Shown here: positions 59,105-64,000 of the stretch, in pieces
Layout of the letters: every line of letters starts with the position of its first letter
Position numbering within the stretch: position 1 is the stretch's first letter
Position numbers and translations under genes: made by a program
Notes under the pieces: model-generated
The model's database searches: none
Told to the model about the DNA's origin: nothing
The model's input: the letters and a program-made list of their open reading frames with translations, nothing else
NCBI GenBank assembly: GCA_008973525.1
Contig: WACJ01000390.1
Location: 1 to 64,000, forward strand
Direction of reading: 5' to 3'
Length of the DNA stretch: 64,000 bases
From: Stenopsyche tienmushanensis
Taxonomy: Eukaryota > Arthropoda > Insecta > Trichoptera > Stenopsychidae

Positions 59105-59285
59105 AACAAAAACCGGTCAGGTATTAGACTCCACGATGCCCACCCATAAAATCCCAGCGGGAGAGCCAACCCTATGCCCGTGGGCAACGGTTGAGTCCCT
59201 GGGGTAATGATGTGGTGTAGAGATGCGCGAAAGCAGCCTCGTCGATTTGCCCATCAAACGCTGCTGGGGTAGCTGTAATAATTGG
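59105..59285 (-). repeat. Repeat D, reverse copy
   Basis: GCGCGAAAGCAGCCTCGTCG and GCCCATCAAACGCTGCTG are the reverse of 26362-26413. Confidence 0.55.
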
Positions 59286-59299
59286 TGAAAATATGCACT

Positions 59300-59850
59300 C
59301 ATAATTAGGGAATCCAATCCCGGACAGCTTTAAGTACTCATGAATCCCGGGATTAGTAAACGTAATCCCGAAAAATTCGTGAAAAAAATAATTTTTTATC
59401 TAACATAAATCGTACACCTCACTAGCACGATGAAGGCTACTTACAATTTTTTATATTAACCTTTCCCTAACGGTGATATATTTACTACACTTCGACTCTA
59501 ATAATGGGAATATCGATATGAAATATAATAGATACGGGCTTCAGAATTTTTGTATTCCTCCGTAATACAATTTCGAATCACATCAAAGTATTAATAGTAT
59601 TTAAGTATTCATTTACAGCGACGGAAATAAATAATTTGTCGGGAAATCGGGAGTTTTTCGAGTTTTAGTCCGTGTCTCACCAGAAAGGAATTTTATCAGT
59701 CACGTTGATTTTTTATATTAAACAAAAATGGACTTATTAGTATTTTTTTATCAAATTTATCAATGTAATTTCTTAAATTATTAAAAATCCCGATCGCGGG
59801 ATCCCGGGATGGTCTAATGCAATCCCGAAATCCCGGGAATGAACTTAAAA
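59300..59850. mobile_element. Possible DNA transposon with CCCGGG-palindrome ends
   Basis: AATCCCGGACAGC, AATCCCGGGATT (59343-59354, perfect palindrome) and AATCCCGAAAAATT lie at the left; CCCGATCGCGGG, ATCCCGGGAT (59801-59810) and AATCCCGAAATCCCGGGA lie at the right. Such subterminal arrays are known from some hAT-type elements. No coding frame; the true ends are not defined. Confidence 0.4.
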
Positions 59851-59865
59851 TTAATTCTTTTGGCG

Positions 59866-59935
59866 GCCTGATTCCGTAGCTCGCACGGTCTTCAGACCTG
59901 ACACCACTGAATTTTGGGCACTTTTTTCAAATTGT
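59866..59935 (+). pseudogene. Possible mariner-type transposase scrap
   Basis: The plus frame reads LARSSDLTPLNFGHFFQIV, close to the family block RSPDLTPLDFFLWG around the third catalytic Asp. Too short to be sure. Confidence 0.3.
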
Positions 59936-60934
59936 TGAAAAAAAAAATTCTATTTCGACAACTCTGACACGTAGCAAAAGATTCCCCTAACCCAAAAAAA
60001 AAAAAATGTCGGTCCTTGTGTAAAATATAAAAAATAAAGTCAAAAGCGTGTTTGCTTAGAATTATGATGCTCACAGTGTGAGTACGTCTGAACTCACTCC
60101 AGACTACCAAATGGAAACCTTAATAGATTCCATTAAAGGGTATAAAATATATTTCCACAGTTAGCTCTATTATTGACACGTACGATATCAAGTAGGCTTG
60201 TTCGCTTAAGTCGGTTTTCACATTATGCGCAAATTTATATAGTCGGGCATCAATTTCCCTGAGAAAGTGTAATATTTCAAATGGCCATACAATAAAAGTC
60301 TGCCTCGCAAATTTCCACTTAAATCGCCAAATGCGTGCACATCTATCCAAATTCTTATTCCGGGATTCGGGCATTAGTCCAGACATGAACTTTCTAGAGG
60401 GAAGCTGTCTTCTATCCGAAAACAAATGACGGTCTCCTACCACACACGGTAATAAATAGTTGTTATTAAGGAGCCTCCGTGTGACCTAGACCTCACAGAT
60501 AAACGTATAAAGGATAAATTATTGTTTGACCCCTCGGTGGGATAATGTCTATCTTTTAACGTAAAAGGTGACTTCTTAATTCGGTATCGCATCCCGAAGA
60601 TGTTTACTGTACTCGATAAATCCTCCCCTCGTTCTGTTTGTCCGGAACTGAACGAAGATTCAGATTTATCCCTTTACCATTTTGTTTGTGTATCGTCCAC
60701 TTTGGGGGAGTAATGTTTTGAACGATATTCGTATACGAAAATAGTTTCTGCCCACCTATTTTCGTTCGAATAAATCCAATTAAAATTGAATCCTTGCATC
60801 TTAAAATACTATACACAATTCAAGCATTGATTATTTTTAATGCATGTTCTTACTATTCAAGTTTAATTGATTAACTATTGTCATCCAGTTAGTGGTTAAT
60901 TTTATCATAACGTACGGCCGCCATTTGTTTGCCC
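59936..60934. other. Mostly unique sequence
   Basis: 59987-60025 is repeat E, as at 20672. The 107-codon reverse frame at 60120-60443 has no recognisable motif. Confidence 0.3.
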
Positions 60935-61015
60935 AAGGGGCTCAATAGCATGAGTGGTTACGAAACATTGGTGTCAGAAATGAGATTTGAATCCACGCTC
61001 ATAAAGTGGAGTGGA
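60935..61015 (+). repeat. tRNA-derived SINE-like head
   Basis: TAGCATGAGTGGTTACG has the form of an A box (TRGCNNAGTGG) and GATTTGAATCC the form of a B box, about 45 bp apart, as in a tRNA-derived SINE. The acceptor stem does not pair well, so it is not a functional tRNA. Confidence 0.45.
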
Positions 61016-61169
61016 CAAAATGAATCATGCACGTCTTTCAAAGGATTATGTATGAATATATATTATTTTTGATTGGGAACTCAAAAAATCTGCAATAAAA
61101 TACTAATAGTCAATTAAAAAATCATATAAAAAGAGGTATTTCTCATCATAATATTGTTCGTCTCCATAT

Positions 61170-61300
61170 TACGTCTGCTTCGTGTGCGTGCACCATTACC
61201 GGTTGGGTGGTGATGCGCAGGAGTTGTCGGTTGGCCTTGGCTGCGGGAGGACGTCCTTCCCGCATCCAGATCGCTCTCTCTCTCTTCCCCGCTCCTACGT
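61170..61300 (+). repeat. LTR-like family A, fragment
   Basis: GTGCGTGCACCATTACCGGT, GTGATGCGCAGGAG, TTGGCTGCGGGAGGACGTCC, CGCTCTCTCTCTCTTCC. Confidence 0.65.
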
Positions 61301-62090
61301 AACACCTTCAATAACCTAATTAGCATACCGTACCGGCACCATCTACTTAATCCATAAACATCATCGTTTCTATGACAGATAAACCACTTGCGAGTCGAAT
61401 TTACAGGAAAAAACGTTAAGAAGCTTATTTTTGACATTAAGCTTTTTAAATATTTTGGCAATAATTTAGAACGAAAGCGAAAGTTGTGTATTGAAAATAC
61501 CCACGGGCATTAGATACTATACACGAACTCTCCAAGCAATATCGAATTTATTGCTACTTAAAAATGAAATGAGATATATTTCTCAAAGTATGGCGGGTCA
61601 TGTATTTTAGTCCCTCTTTTAACAATCTGATCGGAACGAAGTAAAATATTAAATGTATTTACAAAGAGCTTTCCAATGCCGAAATCTAATTATGTAAATG
61701 AGTTTTTCGCAGTAGAATTTTTTTGTCTCATATTCTTCTTTCTATTGAATATCACCCCCCATCCGCCAGTGTATTATTGGATGAAAACCTCCGAAGGGAT
61801 GAAAAGTAGAAAAAAATATTTAAAATTCATAACGATAGCATTCGAAATGTACAACTTTTTTTTAATCAATTATGTGATGGTAGACTATTTTTAAAATGTA
61901 AACGCGTATCTATAATCTTTACAATATGGATTTAATTTTTGACCAATGATTTTTTTTATTTTTTAAACGTTCCCACCGAAACATGAACTACATGATGCTT
62001 CTATACTGATAAAATTCACAAGTTTTATTTCTAGACTCTCTTCATCCTAGGGTGGCTACTTGCGGATCTATAATATTGTATCTGTGCATA
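61301..62090. other. Unique AT-rich sequence
   Basis: The 72-codon frame at 61676-61894 is not recognised. Confidence 0.3.
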
Positions 62091-62265
62091 TCTAATATAA
62101 AAAAATCAATGTTTGTTTGTTCGTATTTTATGCGTCACCAAATCGTTCATCTGATTGCGATAAAACTTCGCCAGCTTATTGTGTGTACTTGTACTAATAA
62201 CATAGGAATAATACAAGTATTATTTTTGTACGCAATCGCTCACTTGTTGTATATAAAAATTGATC
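62091..62265 (+). mobile_element. Helitron-like 5' end
   Basis: A|TCTAATATAAAAAAATCAAT, TTTGTTTGTTCGTATTTTAT, GATTGCGATAAAACTTCGCC and AATAACATAGGAATA, with a second start-like TGTATATAAAAATTGATC at 62249. Confidence 0.6.
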
Positions 62266-62494
62266 ATTTCTTGCAAACTTGTTGATCTATAAATATGTCA
62301 ATAGGGTTATTAACCCCTTAAATTAGTAAGACACAGAGTTGGACCTCATGGAGCCTGAGGTCTCATCCCGGACAGGTTCGAAATTTTATCTCAAAATTTT
62401 CCTCTCGAGCCACACATAAACGTATCAATTCCCGCAAAACCTAATTACCAAATTAAGCTGAGAAGCTTTGGTGAAAGAAATTGTTAAACATTGT
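62266..62494. other. Unique sequence
   Basis: Nothing certain. GACAGGTTCGAAATTTTA at 62371 resembles a B box, but no A box pairs with it. Confidence 0.3.
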
Positions 62495-62810
62495 CTTTGT
62501 AGCGTGGGTGATTTAACATCCCCATGCACAATAGCGGTGTTAATCCGAGCAAATTTAATTCGCCAGAGTAACGGCATCATCTTCCGTCTCTCTTTAGGTG
62601 CAATATGCTATTTTAACAGCGCCATCTTCTGTGGCGCTGCGGAGTCTTTGCACCTGCAATTATCGAACGATCGCTTCTTGCGCTTGTACCGTTGCCGGTT
62701 GGGTGGTGACGCGCAGGAGACGGGAGTCGGTGAGAGTCATCGGTTGGCCTTGACTGCGGGAGAACGTGCTTCTCGCAGCCAGATCTCTTGATGAATGAAA
62801 AGTTACCTAG
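62495..62810 (+). repeat. LTR-like family A, most complete plus-strand copy
   Basis: Runs from TGTAGCGTGGGTGATTTAAC through ATCCCCATGCACAATAGCGG, AATTTAATTCGCCAGA, CTATTTTAACAGCGCCATC, GTGACGCGCAGGAGACGGG and the GC-rich block to GATGAATGAAAAGTTACC. This defines the family order. The final part up to ...CAACGTTACA is missing. Confidence 0.8.
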
Positions 62811-63127
62811 AGAAGAGATGCTGTTTATGTGTTTTTAGAACAGGAAAATTAACTTCCCTATGAATGAATCTTATTATAGCACTGTGATTTTTAAAATGGA
62901 TGCTACTGGCATGATTAATTTCTGGCGTTTATTACCCTGTGAATATTTCCTGGAACTAAGATAATTAGCCAAACAAATATAAAATGTCATCCAAATGTAA
63001 TGCTTGTTAGTCCAATATCATTCAATTATTGTCATAAAAACTCACTTAACATTGATAAGTATCACTCAGTATTCACCGTAATAGCATTTTCAGAACCATC
63101 TTTGAAGAAATGTGATCCAATGATTCC
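62811..63127. other. Unique AT-rich sequence
   Basis: Nothing recognised. Confidence 0.3.
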
Positions 63128-63292
63128 ATTTGCGAGCGAATTCCAGTTACTCAGAAAGAGCGTTGTTTCAGTGACTCAGAAAGAACGCCCACAAGTCTCG
63201 TCGAGACGTTGTTACCTAATTCCGTCTCTGTCTCTCTTCGAGCTCAATGTACAAGAGTGCTCTTTCTGAATTATCGGAATTCGCTCGCAAAT
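63128..63292. mobile_element. 165-bp MITE-like element with about 35-bp inverted ends
   Basis: The left end ATTTGCGAGCGAATTCC with TCAGAAAGAGC (63128-63161) pairs with the right end GCTCTTTCTGA and GGAATTCGCTCGCAAAT (63259-63292). A third copy of GACTCAGAAAGAACG lies inside at 63172-63186. No clear target duplication. No coding capacity. Confidence 0.75.
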
Positions 63293-63367
63293 ACGCGATC
63301 ATCCTTCTATACACGTTCGTTTTTCTTAATAAATAATGAGTATTCAAATATTAATGAGATTTGAATT

Positions 63368-64000
63368 ATGCATGTTTTCCAGTTATTGGTAAACTTACTT
63401 GGTAAACTGCTGGAAAAAATAATGGCTAACAGACTGAAACTGACTTATGAAGGCACTAAGCCTCTTTCTGACAAGCAGTTCGGTTTCAGACCAGGGAAGT
63501 CGACTGTGCATGCCTTAGAAAAGGTCATCAGCACAGTCGAAAATTCCAGCTCAAAATATGTTATGGCATTACTTCTTGATTTTCAAGGAGCTTTCGACAA
63601 CACCTGGTGGGATTTGATCATTATCAGACTTCGAAGAAGTGGAATTCCCACCAATTTGATCAATCTCACCAGAAGTTATTTGTCTAACAGAACTGTCGTC
63701 GCTCAGGCAGGAGGTGAGACGATTGAACGTAAGCTCACAATGGGATGCCCGCAAGGTTCTGTATTGGGACCACTACTGTGGAACATCGTGCTTGACGACG
63801 TTCTACAGTCTGCGCTGCCAACCGGCTGTGACCTCGTGGCCTATGCCGACGACCTTACCATATTGGTTTGCGGGAAATCTCGCCGAGAAATCTCGGATAG
63901 AGCTAACGAGGTCACCAGCTTTCTTTGGGACTGGAGCGTTAGAAACAAGCTCACATTCGCGCCCAAAAAATCAGTCGGGATCATGCTGAAAGGCCCAAAA
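63368..64000 (+). CDS. R1-type LINE reverse transcriptase, 5'-truncated, continues past the window
   Basis: The frame is open from the ATG at 63368 to the last base (211 codons, no stop). The ATG is just the first in frame after a TGA at 63362; LINE-like sequence begins about codon 7 (LLVNLLGKLLEKIMANRLKL), so the copy is 5'-truncated inside the reverse transcriptase. Visible in order: FGFRPGKSTVHAL; ALLLDFQGAFDNTWWD (first catalytic Asp); GCPQGSVLGPLLWN; VAYADDLTILV (the YADD catalytic pair); KSVGIMLKG. This enzyme copies LINE RNA into DNA at the target site. The clade is judged R1-like from the motif wording. The open frame over the full visible length suggests a younger copy than the others here. 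Confidence 0.85.
   Translation, partial: MHVFQLLVNLLGKLLEKIMANRLKLTYEGTKPLSDKQFGFRPGKSTVHALEKVISTVENSSSKYVMALLLDFQGAFDNTWWDLIIIRLRRSGIPTNLINLTRSYLSNRTVVAQAGGETIERKLTMGCPQGSVLGPLLWNIVLDDVLQSALPTGCDLVAYADDLTILVCGKSRREISDRANEVTSFLWDWSVRNKLTFAPKKSVGIMLKGPK

Noticed and set aside
62340..62420. Possible tRNA gene around GACAGGTTCGAAATT
   Set aside because: Only a B-box-like motif; no A box and no cloverleaf pairing.

Overview
This window is repeat-dominated, AT-rich nuclear DNA from a eukaryote, most likely an insect. The evidence is a long AT-rich satellite array, R1-type and other non-LTR retrotransposon remnants, mariner-type DNA transposons, Helitron-like ends (A|TC start, CTAG|T end), a Penelope-like GIY-YIG fragment and many LTR-like copies. 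I found no convincing host protein-coding gene, rRNA or functional tRNA gene. The species cannot be read from this sequence.

Layout. (1) 1-18329 is one tandem satellite array with a monomer of about 173 bp, roughly 100 monomers, organised in larger blocks that recur at about 2.26, 2.60 and 4.50 kb (about 13, 15 and 26 monomers). A 5'-truncated non-LTR retrotransposon tail sits in it four times (1-78, 7759-8034, 12254-12531, 13764-14041) with a 9-bp target-site duplication. The same array holds an empty site at 17042-17050, so one insertion was probably multiplied with the array. (2) 18330-41700 is unique AT-rich DNA peppered with LTR-like family A, Helitron-like ends, a second element family with a TATA-rich start (family H), a mariner-like element with both ends (34405-35024), a mariner fragment (39766-40085) and a 496-bp insertion inside a Helitron copy. 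(3) 41740-51740 holds a nested pair of R1 remnants in opposite orientations, several copies of one LINE 3' tail, and a Penelope-like endonuclease fragment. (4) 51744-64000 holds more family A, an R1-type ORF1 with most of ORF2 deleted (55650-57350), a reverse copy of family H, hAT-like and tRNA-like pieces, a 165-bp inverted-repeat element, and at the right edge an open reverse transcriptase reading frame (63368-64000) that runs out of the window.

How it fits together: this looks like the edge of a satellite domain (possibly pericentromeric, which is inference) beside a transposon graveyard. The most informative parts are the nested insertions, which give a relative order of events, and the LINE-in-satellite copies, which act as a marker for how the array expanded. 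The most intact coding piece is the reverse transcriptase at the right edge; almost everything else that looks coding is broken.
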